Source: Rhodocyclaceae bacterium (GTDB lineage: Bacteria; Pseudomonadota; Gammaproteobacteria; Burkholderiales; Rhodocyclaceae). Taken from it: DNA of 5,557 bases. Position numbers and translations under genes: made by a program. Below are positions 1 to 5,485 of the stretch, one piece after another (positions within the stretch are counted from its first letter, which is position 1; each line of letters starts with the position of its first letter). Under the pieces are notes generated by a model that worked only from the letters and a program-made list of their open reading frames with translations, ran no database searches and was not told the origin of the DNA. Where the stretch lies: positions 1 to 5,557 of the forward strand of contig JALRGK010000070.1 in the NCBI GenBank assembly GCA_023253415.1. Direction: 5' to 3'.

Positions 1-467
1 GTCAGCAGGGCTTTGTCGCCGGTCGTCAACGGGGTACCGGCGGCGCCCATGTTAACGATGTCGACGCTTCCGTCGGCCTTCTTGACCAGCCAGGTCCAGC
101 CCGAACCGAAGTTGCCGACGGCCGAAGTCTGGAAGGCTTTCTTGAACTCGTCGAACGAGCCCCATTTTTTGTTGATGGCATCGGCCAGCGCGCCGGTCGG
201 AGCGCCACCGCCGTTGGGCGACAGGCAGTTCCAGAAGAAGGTATGGTTCCAAACCTGGGCGGCATTGTTATAGATACCGCCGGCGGGTGCCTTCTTGACG
301 ATCTCTTCCAGGCTCAGCTTTTCGTATTCGGTGCCCGGAACCAGATTGTTCAGGTTGGTCACATAAGCCTGATGGTGCTTGGCATAGTGATAATCAAAGG
401 TCTCGACCGACATGTGCGGGGCGAGTGCATCTTTTGCGAACGGCAGGGCAGGCAATTCAAAAGCCAT
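1..467 (-). CDS. sodB: Iron superoxide dismutase, partial (C-terminus beyond left edge)
   Basis: Cytosolic superoxide dismutase, converting superoxide to oxygen and hydrogen peroxide. Translating the minus strand from the ATG at 467-465 gives 155 codons with no stop before the window edge. The protein starts MAFELPALPFAKDALAPHMS and has the SodB layout. Two metal ligands are visible: His27 in the FDYHYAKHHQAY motif and His75 in the AAQVWNHTFFWN motif. Gln71 just before the second motif is the position that marks the iron type rather than the manganese type. SodB proteins are about 193 residues, so roughly 38 residues are missing, including the expected Asp and His ligands of the DVWEHAYY region. 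A GGAG at 479-476 lies 8 bases before the ATG, which supports this start. The gene lies downstream of xseA on the same strand, 90 bases away, and appears to have its own promoter in that gap. Nothing in the visible part looks damaged. Confidence 0.96.
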   Translation of the reverse strand, partial: MAFELPALPFAKDALAPHMSVETFDYHYAKHHQAYVTNLNNLVPGTEYEKLSLEEIVKKAPAGGIYNNAAQVWNHTFFWNCLSPNGGGAPTGALADAINKKWGSFDEFKKAFQTSAVGNFGSGWTWLVKKADGSVDIVNMGAAGTPLTTGDKALL

Positions 468-508
468 GATGGATTCTCCGGGTTGGGGGATTGTTGGTTT
501 AATCTTTG

Positions 509-537
509 ATTCTAGACAGAGCGGCGGCTACCTGCAA
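509..537 (-). promoter_or_regulatory. Candidate sigma-70-type promoter of sodB
   Basis: Read on the minus strand, TTGCAG (537-532) and TAGAAT (514-509) are separated by exactly 17 bases. The -10 matches the consensus at five of six positions. The -35 keeps only the TTG. Transcription would start near 502, giving a leader of about 35 bases before the sodB ATG. It lies in the only gap between xseA and sodB, so sodB can probably be transcribed separately. No operator for an iron or redox regulator was recognised. Confidence 0.5.
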
Positions 538-557
538 GCGCTTTACGAAAGACCGTG

Positions 558-1802
558 TCAGGTATTGGCTGTGGTGGACTCAACGACCGCGCTCAATTGT
601 CCATCAGCCAGGCGCAAGTGCACGAGTGAGGCGGGTGGGGCCTTCAGAATACTATCAACCAGGTGTCCGTTTGCATCGGTGACTAGAGCATACCCGCGCA
701 AAAGTGGCTGATTCGGATCCAGTGCCTGCAGGCGCAGACTCAATTCCGTCAGATGACGCTGTTGGCGGTCCAATGCGCGTCTTGACCACAGGCCCAGCCG
801 GGTTTCGAGTTGTGAGATACGTTCGGCCTGTCGTTCCATAAGCGCTGCTGGGCTGCGTAGGCGTGCGCTGTAACTATCCAGACGCATCCAGGCATCATCG
901 ATGCGTCGTGATACAACCTGGTGTAGACGCTGCCTGTGCTGGCTTAATTGCTGCAGGAGGCGGGTTTTGTCGGGGGCAACCAGCTCCGCGGCAGCGGTTG
1001 GTGTTGGTGCCCGGACATCGGCTGCCAGGTCGGCCAGCGTGGTGTCCGTTTCATGGCCAATGCCCGCAATGATCGGTAGCTGGCTGGCGGCAATAGCGCG
1101 GACGACGATGGCTTCATTGAAACACCATAGGTCCTCGAGGGAGCCGCCGCCACGGCAAAGCAGCAGGACATCGGCCTGTGCATCCCTATTAGCGTTAGCA
1201 ATCGCCTCAACAATCTGGGACTTGGCCTCAATTCCCTGTACCAGCGTCGGGTAAAGAATGATGGTTGCGTAAGGTGCCCGTCGTTCGAGCGTGGTCAATA
1301 CATCCTGGAGGGCGGCAGCCTGCGGACTGGTAATGATGCCGATGGTTCTTGGAAAGCGGGGCAATGGCTGTTTGCGTTCTGGATCAAAAAGGCCTTCGGC
1401 TTCGAAGGTCGCTTTGAGATTGAGAAATTGCTCGTAGAGTGCCCCCAAACCACCTTTGACCAGTGTTTCAACCGTCAGTTGAAATTCACCCCGCGCTTCA
1501 TAAAGCGTGACTTGTACTCGGGCACGGACTTTGTCGCCCTGACGGGGTTGCCAGCCAAGACGAACGGCGCGCGTACGGAAAAGGGCACAGCGTACCTGAG
1601 CGCCGGCATCTTTAAGACTAAAATACATATGCCCAGAACTGGCAATGGTCAGTTGAGCAATTTCGCCCTCGACCCACAGGGGGGGGAATCGACCTTCCAG
1701 CTGCGCACGAACAGCCGCATTGAGATCTGACACTGATAAAACAGCTTCCATCGGCCGCGACTCGGCGGGCATCATGTCATCAAAAGGGTTGTCATAAGGC
1801 AT
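558..1802 (-). CDS. xseA: Exodeoxyribonuclease VII large subunit
   Basis: Catalytic large subunit of exonuclease VII, which with several copies of the small subunit XseB degrades single-stranded DNA in both directions, in the cytoplasm. The 414-residue product has the family order. An N-terminal OB-fold occupies about residues 20-110 (LSVSDLNAAVR, then PLWVEGEIAQ, SSGHMYFSLKDAGAQVRCALF, and YEARGEFQL). The catalytic domain follows from about 115, with GIITSPQAAALQDVL near 155-169, CRGGGSLEDLWCFNE at 216-230, and GHETDTTLADLAADVRAPTPTAAAEL at 249-274. A helical, coiled-coil-prone stretch at about 275-360 precedes the C-terminal LRGYALV segment. E. coli XseA is about 456 residues, and the shortening appears to lie mainly in the coiled-coil part. 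The chosen ATG has no strong ribosome binding site. Met10, Met11 or Met18 are possible alternative starts and leave the OB-fold intact. xseB is not in the window. Confidence 0.96.
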   Translation of the reverse strand: MPYDNPFDDMMPAESRPMEAVLSVSDLNAAVRAQLEGRFPPLWVEGEIAQLTIASSGHMYFSLKDAGAQVRCALFRTRAVRLGWQPRQGDKVRARVQVTLYEARGEFQLTVETLVKGGLGALYEQFLNLKATFEAEGLFDPERKQPLPRFPRTIGIITSPQAAALQDVLTTLERRAPYATIILYPTLVQGIEAKSQIVEAIANANRDAQADVLLLCRGGGSLEDLWCFNEAIVVRAIAASQLPIIAGIGHETDTTLADLAADVRAPTPTAAAELVAPDKTRLLQQLSQHRQRLHQVVSRRIDDAWMRLDSYSARLRSPAALMERQAERISQLETRLGLWSRRALDRQQRHLTELSLRLQALDPNQPLLRGYALVTDANGHLVDSILKAPPASLVHLRLADGQLSAVVESTTANT

Positions 1803-1851
1803 GGGTCGTACTTTACCGCGCTTCGCTGATAATCTGATGCCAATTCGGATT

Positions 1852-1891
1852 CGAATGTCAACAAATTTTCAGGAAAAATGATTGACATTCG
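1852..1891. repeat. Perfect 10-bp inverted repeat with outward TTGACA arms
   Basis: CGAATGTCAA at 1852-1861 is the exact reverse complement of TTGACATTCG at 1882-1891. The 20-base spacer contains a second short inverted pair, ATTTT (1865-1869) and AAAAT (1875-1879). The whole could fold as an interrupted hairpin or cruciform with stems of 10 and 5 bp. Each arm contains a consensus -35 hexamer, TTGACA, pointing outward: leftward towards xseA at 1861-1856 and rightward at 1882-1887. Only poor -10 hexamers lie at normal spacing on either side. It is too AT-rich, and lacks the adjoining T-run, to be a standard terminator. An operator or divergent promoter element is possible. Confidence 0.7.
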
Positions 1892-1959
1892 GCAATTTTC
1901 TCCACCGCAATGCAGCGAAGCCTTGCCCAGCATGCGATTGATTGATTAGGATCACTCCA

Positions 1960-1990
1960 AACCCATTGAAAGTTCTCTAACCCATTGAAA
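1960..1990 (+). repeat. Tandem-spaced 12-base direct repeats (AACCCATTGAAA)
   Basis: AACCCATTGAAA occurs identically at 1960-1971 and 1979-1990. The start-to-start distance is 19 bases, close to two turns of the helix, which would place both copies on the same face of the DNA. A third copy with one mismatch lies at 2128-2139. The spacing suggests binding of a dimeric or repeated protein. No regulator with this target is known to me. Confidence 0.65.
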
Positions 1991-2077
1991 AACAAGGAAA
2001 TAAGAAACTGAGCCTGTTTTTTGGGCAGCGTAAAGCAAGTGCTTGTCCCTGCATGACTTAGACACTTTTATGACAGG

Positions 2078-2112
2078 CTATCCACAAACTTATCCACCAA
2101 TTTTGTGGATAA
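2078..2112. other. Cluster of three DnaA-box-like nonamers
   Basis: Three nonamers related to the DnaA box TTATNCACA fall within 35 bases: CTATCCACA at 2078-2086 (plus, one mismatch), TTATCCACC at 2090-2098 (plus, one mismatch in the last base) and a perfect TTATCCACA on the minus strand at 2112-2104. The second and third form an 8-bp inverted repeat, TTATCCAC and GTGGATAA, separated by 7 bases. DnaA is the replication initiator and also a transcription factor. A cluster this dense outside coding DNA is unlikely to be accidental. Whether it is an origin, a DnaA-titrating or reactivating site, or a DnaA-controlled promoter element cannot be told from the sequence. No dnaA, dnaN or rpmH gene lies nearby. 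Confidence 0.6.
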
Positions 2113-2127
2113 ATGGGGCAAAGTGCT

Positions 2128-2139
2128 AACTCATTGAAA
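2128..2139 (+). repeat. Third, diverged copy of the 12-base repeat (AACTCATTGAAA)
   Basis: AACTCATTGAAA differs by one base from the pair at 1960-1971 and 1979-1990. The preceding T is shared with the copy at 1979-1990, making a 13-base match with one mismatch. It lies between the DnaA-like cluster and the exbB promoter, so the three copies flank the DnaA-like sites. Confidence 0.5.
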
Positions 2140-2161
2140 TGCCGAGGAAGGTGCCGCGAAC

Positions 2162-2190
2162 TTGCTGAAAAATGGGGGGCTCGCTACACT
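2162..2190 (+). promoter_or_regulatory. Candidate sigma-70-type promoter of the exbB-kdsB operon
   Basis: TTGCTG (2162-2167) and TACACT (2185-2190) are separated by 17 bases. The -10 matches the consensus at four of six positions and the -35 at three. The start point would be near 2197, giving a leader of about 25 bases before the exbB GTG. The spacer contains a run of six G (2174-2179). No other good pair lies closer to the operon. Since the downstream genes are almost without gaps, this promoter would serve all five. Confidence 0.5.
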
Positions 2191-2221
2191 GCTGTTTTGA
2201 ATAAAACGGGTTTGACTCAAC

Positions 2222-2827
2222 GTGTTTGCGATCATTCAAGCGGCCGGATGGCCGATCTGGCCATTATTGATTGCCTCGGTGATTGCCTTGGCGCTGATTA
2301 TTGAACGCCTGTACTCACTTCGTACCGTTAAAATTTTGCCGCCGGGTCTGTTGCAAAGTGTGCTCGCAACGCTGGCAGCGGGTGGTTATGATGCCACCCG
2401 GCTCAATACACTGGAAGAAAACTCACCTTTGGGCCGTGTGCTGGCCGCCGGTATCCGGAATCAGAATAGCAGCCGTGAGGTGATGCGTGAGGCCATCGAA
2501 GAATCCGGCCGCATGGTGTATCACCAGTTGGAGCGTTACCTGACGACTCTGGGCACTATTGCATCCATTGCACCGTTACTAGGTCTCCTTGGTACGCTGG
2601 TCGGCATGATCGACATTTTTGGTGCGCAATCACCGGCTACCGGAAATCCGCAACAGCTGGCTTATGGTATTTCCGTTGCGCTCTACAACACGACTTTTGG
2701 CTTGTTGATTGCCATTCCGGCACTGATATTCTGGCGGCACTTCCGTGCACTGATCGATAAATATGTCGTCGATATGGAACAGCAGGCCATCAAGCTGGTC
2801 GAGGTAGTCCATGGTGACCGTCGCTGA
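2222..2827 (+). CDS. exbB: MotA/TolQ/ExbB-family proton channel protein
   Basis: Inner-membrane subunit of an ExbB-ExbD proton channel, which converts proton-motive force into mechanical work on periplasmic or outer-membrane partners. The 201-residue product has the family's three-segment layout. A first membrane helix lies at about residues 12-28, ending at Glu29. A cytoplasmic domain follows, then two longer helices at about 107-132 (with GLLGTLVGMIDIF) and 148-170 (with ALYNTTFGLLIAIPAL). These are the conserved TolQ/ExbB signature regions with the pore-lining threonines. The GTG start is well constrained, because an in-frame TGA lies only three codons upstream at 2213-2215, and MFAIIQAAGWPIWPL is a usual N-terminus for this subgroup. 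The ribosome binding site is weak. The exbD partner follows 15 bases later. No tonB is adjacent, so the partner served is unknown. TolQ is a less likely label, as tolR, tolA and tolB are absent. Confidence 0.9.
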   Translation: MFAIIQAAGWPIWPLLIASVIALALIIERLYSLRTVKILPPGLLQSVLATLAAGGYDATRLNTLEENSPLGRVLAAGIRNQNSSREVMREAIEESGRMVYHQLERYLTTLGTIASIAPLLGLLGTLVGMIDIFGAQSPATGNPQQLAYGISVALYNTTFGLLIAIPALIFWRHFRALIDKYVVDMEQQAIKLVEVVHGDRR

Positions 2828-2842
2828 TCGCCGGAGTGCCTG

Positions 2843-3265
2843 ATGAATTTCCGCCGAGGTAGCGGGCGCGATGAGCCCGAGATCAATCTGATTCCCTTTA
2901 TTGATGTGCTGCTGGTGATTATCATTTTTTTGATGATGACCACCACCTATAACAAGGTCGCAGGCATCGAGATTGATCTGCCAACCGCATCAACGACCAA
3001 TCCAACCCCGCCGGATGAGATAGCGGTTTCCGTGACGGCAAACGGTACGGTCGTGATTGACGGGCAAAGTATGGCTAAACCGGGGGTTGAGGCTGTTGCC
3101 GCTGCGCTGAAGTCTGCGGCTGGAAAGCGCGCTGCTGGTAAACCGCCCGTGGTGTCAATTAATGCCGATGCCAAAGCAACGCATCAGAGTGTGATTGATG
3201 TGATGCAGGCGGCGCATCAGGCAGACCTGACTCAAATCTCGTTTACAACCCGCAGCGGTTCATGA
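2843..3265 (+). CDS. exbD: ExbD/TolR-family proton channel subunit
   Basis: Partner of ExbB in the inner-membrane proton channel. The 140-residue protein has a short cytoplasmic N-terminus, one membrane helix at about residues 16-35 and a periplasmic C-terminal domain. The family hallmark EINLIPFIDVLLVIIIFLM is present. Asp21 is the equivalent of the essential proton-carrying aspartate in the helix (Asp25 in E. coli ExbD). The periplasmic part contains the typical VSVTANGTVVIDG strand region and the PVVSINADAKATHQSVIDVM segment. GGAG at 2833-2836 lies 6 bases before the ATG. Its stop codon overlaps the lpxK start (ATGA), indicating translational coupling. Placement directly before lpxK is shared with P. 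aeruginosa and many betaproteobacteria. Confidence 0.93.
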   Translation: MNFRRGSGRDEPEINLIPFIDVLLVIIIFLMMTTTYNKVAGIEIDLPTASTTNPTPPDEIAVSVTANGTVVIDGQSMAKPGVEAVAAALKSAAGKRAAGKPPVVSINADAKATHQSVIDVMQAAHQADLTQISFTTRSGS

Positions 3266-4302
3266 TGCTGAAACCGGAGACGGTTGAAGCCAGCTGGTAT
3301 GGCCGATCACGTTTGGGGTTGTTCTGGTGGTACTCGTTGTCTATGTTGTCCTGGTTGTACGGTGTGATCATCCGGTTGCGCCGAGTGCTTTATAGACATG
3401 GTGTGTTGAAGCAAACCCGATTGCCCGTTCCGGTGATTGTTGTCGGTAACTTAATTGTGGGCGGGGCGGGTAAAACGCCCGTGGCCCGTGCCATGGCCCA
3501 TCAGCTTCAGGGTATGGGCTGGCACCCCGGTATCATCAGTCGTGGCTACGGTCGCAGTGTGCCCGGTGTGCGAGCTGTTGGTCCGGATGATTCCCCCAGA
3601 TATGTGGGTGATGAACCCTTGCTGTATGCCCAGGATGGTTTTCCGGTCTATGTCGGTGAGCAGCGGGCAGCCGCCGGGCTTGCTTTGCTGCGAGCCAATC
3701 CTGGCGTCGATATCTTGATTGCTGATGATGGCCTGCAGCATCTGGCACTGGCACGAGATCTCGAAGTAGTGGTCTTTGACCAGCGGGGTGTTGGTAACGG
3801 CGCGTTGTTGCCAGCCGGCCCGTTGCGCGAGCCACTGACACGTCTTAACGATGGGTGTGTCCGCGGTTTGATCGTTCAGGGAAAGCCCGATCAACAGGAT
3901 TGGCCGGACATTCCCCGGTTTGGTATGACGCTGATACCCGATCAGATCTACCGTTTGAATCAGCCAGATCACGCGCTGCCGTTGAAAAGCCTTGCCGGAC
4001 AGGCGGTCGTTGCATTGGCGGGTATTGGCAACCCCGAGCGCTTTTTCAGTATGTTGCGCGATCATGGGTTACGCGTCGATGGTCGTTCTTTTCCAGATCA
4101 TCATGAATTTCAGTCTGGGGATATGCCCGTGACCTCGTTACCGGTACTGATGACGGCCAAGGATGCAGTAAAATGCCGAGACTTTGCTGCTGGTCATGAT
4201 AATTGGTACGTTGTGCCTGTCAGTGCTTGCTTTGCCCCTGCGTTGCCTCTTGCCGACTGGTTGAAGAGTTTTGGCGCAGCGTCTGCGATGGAGAATCGTT
4301 AA
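3262..4302 (+). CDS. lpxK: Tetraacyldisaccharide 4'-kinase (lipid A 4'-kinase)
   Basis: LpxK phosphorylates the 4' position of tetraacyldisaccharide 1-phosphate to make lipid IVA, the sixth step of lipid A synthesis, at the cytoplasmic face of the inner membrane. The 346-residue length is normal. A hydrophobic, aromatic-rich N-terminal helix at about residues 20-38 would anchor it to the membrane. PVPVIVVGNLIVGGAGKTP at about 55-73 carries the P-loop. SRGYGR at 93-98, VGDEP at 115-119, IADDGLQH at 153-160 and GNGALLPAGPLREP at 178-191 are family motifs. The start overlaps the exbD stop. A second ATG follows immediately (3265) and cannot be excluded. No clear ribosome binding site is present, which fits coupling to exbD. 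MsbA, the lipid A flippase often upstream of lpxK in enterobacteria, is absent here. Confidence 0.96.
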   Translation: MMLKPETVEASWYGRSRLGLFWWYSLSMLSWLYGVIIRLRRVLYRHGVLKQTRLPVPVIVVGNLIVGGAGKTPVARAMAHQLQGMGWHPGIISRGYGRSVPGVRAVGPDDSPRYVGDEPLLYAQDGFPVYVGEQRAAAGLALLRANPGVDILIADDGLQHLALARDLEVVVFDQRGVGNGALLPAGPLREPLTRLNDGCVRGLIVQGKPDQQDWPDIPRFGMTLIPDQIYRLNQPDHALPLKSLAGQAVVALAGIGNPERFFSMLRDHGLRVDGRSFPDHHEFQSGDMPVTSLPVLMTAKDAVKCRDFAAGHDNWYVVPVSACFAPALPLADWLKSFGAASAMENR

Positions 4303-4479
4303 ATGGATCCGCGACTGTTAGATATTCTGGTGTGCCCTGTTTGCAAGGCTAAACTGGACTTTGATAAACCCGCCCAGGAACTGATCTGCAAGCCATGCCA
4401 GTTGGCTTATCCGGTACGTGATGGTATTCCCATCATGATGCAGGATGAGGCACGTAGCCTTACCGAACAGCAAGGCTAA
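4303..4479 (+). CDS. ycaR: Trm112/YcaR-family small zinc-ribbon protein (UPF0434)
   Basis: A 58-residue protein with start MDPRLLDILVCPVCKAKL. Two CxxC pairs, Cys11/Cys14 and Cys29/Cys32, form a probable zinc ribbon, followed by the family segment LAYPVRDGIPIMMQDEAR. In eukaryotes and archaea Trm112 proteins activate methyltransferases. The role of the bacterial versions, found between lpxK and kdsB in many proteobacteria, is not settled to my knowledge. The ATG follows the lpxK stop with no gap (TAAATG). GGAG at 4290-4293, inside lpxK, lies 9 bases upstream and supports this start. The stop is 14 bases before the kdsB start. It is clearly part of the operon, and its coupling to lpxK suggests a role linked to LPS synthesis, though that is inference. 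Confidence 0.93.
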   Translation: MDPRLLDILVCPVCKAKLDFDKPAQELICKPCQLAYPVRDGIPIMMQDEARSLTEQQG

Positions 4480-4493
4480 CGCTAGGTGCCGCC

Positions 4494-5312
4494 GTGAGTT
4501 ACGTCACTTTTCGCGTGGTAATTCCGGCCCGACTTAAATCCAGTCGACTACCGGATAAACCGCTGCTTGACCTGGGAGGAAAACCCATGGTCGTCCGGGT
4601 CTGTGAGCGGGCGCAGCGCTCGGGTGCGGACACCATTGTGGTGGCAACAGACAGCCGTGATGTGCGTGATGCCGTGCGTGCCGCCGGGTTTGATGTCTGC
4701 ATGACGCGGGAAGACCATCCCAGCGGCACGGATCGTATTGCCGAGGTGTGTGATCACTATGGCTGGTCCGATGAAACTGTGGTCGTCAATGTACAGGGCG
4801 ACGAGCCTTTCCTGCCGCCGGAACTCATTGATCAGGCCGCGCACCAGCTCGTGGACTCGGGGGCGGATATGGCGACGCTGGCGCATGCCATCCATGATGC
4901 CGGCGAACTATTTAATCCGAATATCTGCAAAGTGGTCATGAAGACCAATGCCGACGCCCTGTATTTCTCCCGGGCTCCCATTCCTTTCGCGCGTGATGAT
5001 TTCGCACCGGCCTGGCAGCAGGGCGGGCGGCCCCAGTCATTGCCCGGCCAGGGCTATGATTGCTACCGCCATATTGGTTTATACGCCTACCGTCGGCGCT
5101 TTCTCAGGGATTACGCCAGCCTGGCACCGAGCCCGCTGGAAACGATCGAGGCTCTGGAGCAATTGCGTGCCCTCTGGCATGGCTACCGGATCAGTGTTGC
5201 TGTGACGAATACCTTGCCACCTGCGGGTGTGGATACACCCGAAGACGCCATTCGGGCTCAGAAGGTCTTCCAGGAGGACTTCGCTGCACTGCGCATTGAC
5301 CCTCAAGGATAA
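4494..5312 (+). CDS. kdsB: 3-deoxy-manno-octulosonate cytidylyltransferase (CMP-Kdo synthetase)
   Basis: Cytosolic enzyme that joins CTP and Kdo to make CMP-Kdo, the donor used by the Kdo transferase on lipid IVA. The 272-residue sequence has a nucleotide-binding N-terminus, VVIPARLKSSRLPDKPLLDL at residues 8-27, then MTREDHPSGTDRIAEV at 70-85, VVNVQGDEPF at 97-106, YFSRAPIPFARD at 157-168 and YRHIGLYAYRRRFL at 191-204. It is longer than the roughly 248-residue E. coli enzyme, partly through a Gly/Pro/Gln-rich insertion at about 170-188 before the RHIG motif. The GTG start is chosen because it begins just before the conserved VVIPAR strand and has AGGTG (4484-4488) five bases upstream. It is the last recognisable gene of the operon. 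LpxK makes the acceptor precursor and KdsB the sugar donor for the same core lipid. Confidence 0.95.
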   Translation: MSYVTFRVVIPARLKSSRLPDKPLLDLGGKPMVVRVCERAQRSGADTIVVATDSRDVRDAVRAAGFDVCMTREDHPSGTDRIAEVCDHYGWSDETVVVNVQGDEPFLPPELIDQAAHQLVDSGADMATLAHAIHDAGELFNPNICKVVMKTNADALYFSRAPIPFARDDFAPAWQQGGRPQSLPGQGYDCYRHIGLYAYRRRFLRDYASLAPSPLETIEALEQLRALWHGYRISVAVTNTLPPAGVDTPEDAIRAQKVFQEDFAALRIDPQG

Positions 5313-5396
5313 TTACCGTAAGTTTTTTGCAAGGTGGATCTTCCACACTCTCACTATGCTTTTTCCTTCATTCCCTTTAATAATTCGAGGATACCG

Positions 5397-5420
5397 ATGA
5401 AACTAAAAAGGGTCGCCTAA
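5397..5420 (+). CDS. Seven-codon mini-ORF, possible leader peptide or gene remnant
   Basis: ATG at 5397 opens a frame encoding MKLKRVA followed by TAA. GAGG at 5387-5390 lies 6 bases upstream, an excellent ribosome-binding spacing, which is the main reason to list it. It sits 84 bases after kdsB and 65 bases before the next likely start, in a low-GC stretch. It could be an upstream leader peptide for the gene starting at 5486, the decayed start of a lost gene, or chance. There is no run of one amino acid as in classic attenuators. Confidence 0.3.
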   Translation: MKLKRVA

Positions 5421-5447
5421 CAGCAATGACACCGCCTCGCAATACTA

Positions 5448-5462
5448 TTCCATTTTATGGAA
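5448..5462. repeat. Short perfect hairpin upstream of the right-edge gene
   Basis: TTCCAT (5448-5453) and ATGGAA (5457-5462) form a 6-bp stem with a 3-base TTT loop. It ends 11 bases before the GAGGT ribosome binding site at 5474-5478, so it would lie in the 5' leader of the following gene. It has no T-run, so it is not a terminator. It may be an operator half-site pair or an mRNA structure. The evidence is only the symmetry. Confidence 0.4.
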
Positions 5463-5485
5463 CGGATTCAACTGAGGTAAAACTC

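Larger units (their letters stand above)
1803..2221. other. Gene-free divergent intergenic region rich in repeats and DnaA-box-like sites
   Basis: This 419-base stretch separates xseA (minus) from exbB (plus). No credible coding sequence was found: an open frame from 2113 runs into exbB in another frame and resembles nothing. It is visibly more AT-rich than its flanks, especially 1861-1900 and 1985-2120. From left to right it holds the upstream region of xseA, an inverted repeat (1852-1891), a GATT triplication (1936-1947), two 12-base direct repeats (1960-1990), three DnaA-box-like nonamers (2078-2112), a third copy of the 12-mer (2128-2139) and the probable exbB promoter (2162-2190). It must contain start signals for transcription in both directions. 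The repeats and DnaA-like sites suggest a further protein-binding role, which is inference. Confidence 0.7.

Noticed and set aside
412..711. 99-codon plus-strand frame across the sodB start and the xseA end
   Set aside because: It runs antisense to two clear genes and across the sodB promoter, with no plausible product.
1852..1891. Inverted repeat as an intrinsic terminator or insertion sequence end
   Set aside because: The stem is AT-rich without a following T-run, and no transposase or target duplication is present.
2035..2054. Small AAGCA/TGCTT symmetry
   Set aside because: Five-base arms with a two-base gap are expected by chance, and there is no supporting context.
2113..2304. 63-codon plus-strand frame in the gap before exbB
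   Set aside because: It overlaps the start of exbB in another frame, has no ribosome binding site and resembles no protein. Its first half covers the DnaA-like and promoter region.
3451..4065. 204-codon minus-strand frame opposite lpxK
   Set aside because: It lies wholly antisense to lpxK, whose motifs are all intact, and its translation has no recognisable domain. It is a shadow frame from codon bias.
4548..4895. 115-codon minus-strand frame opposite kdsB
   Set aside because: Antisense to conserved kdsB motifs and without recognisable features.
5313..5365. Possible terminator after kdsB
   Set aside because: The T6 run at 5323-5328 has no stem before it. The small GTGGA/TCCAC stem (5334-5346) is not directly followed by a T-run. 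Neither forms a convincing intrinsic terminator.
5355..5384. Possible promoter (AATAAT at 5379-5384) before the mini-ORF
   Set aside because: The -10 looks good, but no acceptable -35 lies 16-18 bases upstream, and transcription would start within a few bases of the mini-ORF ATG.
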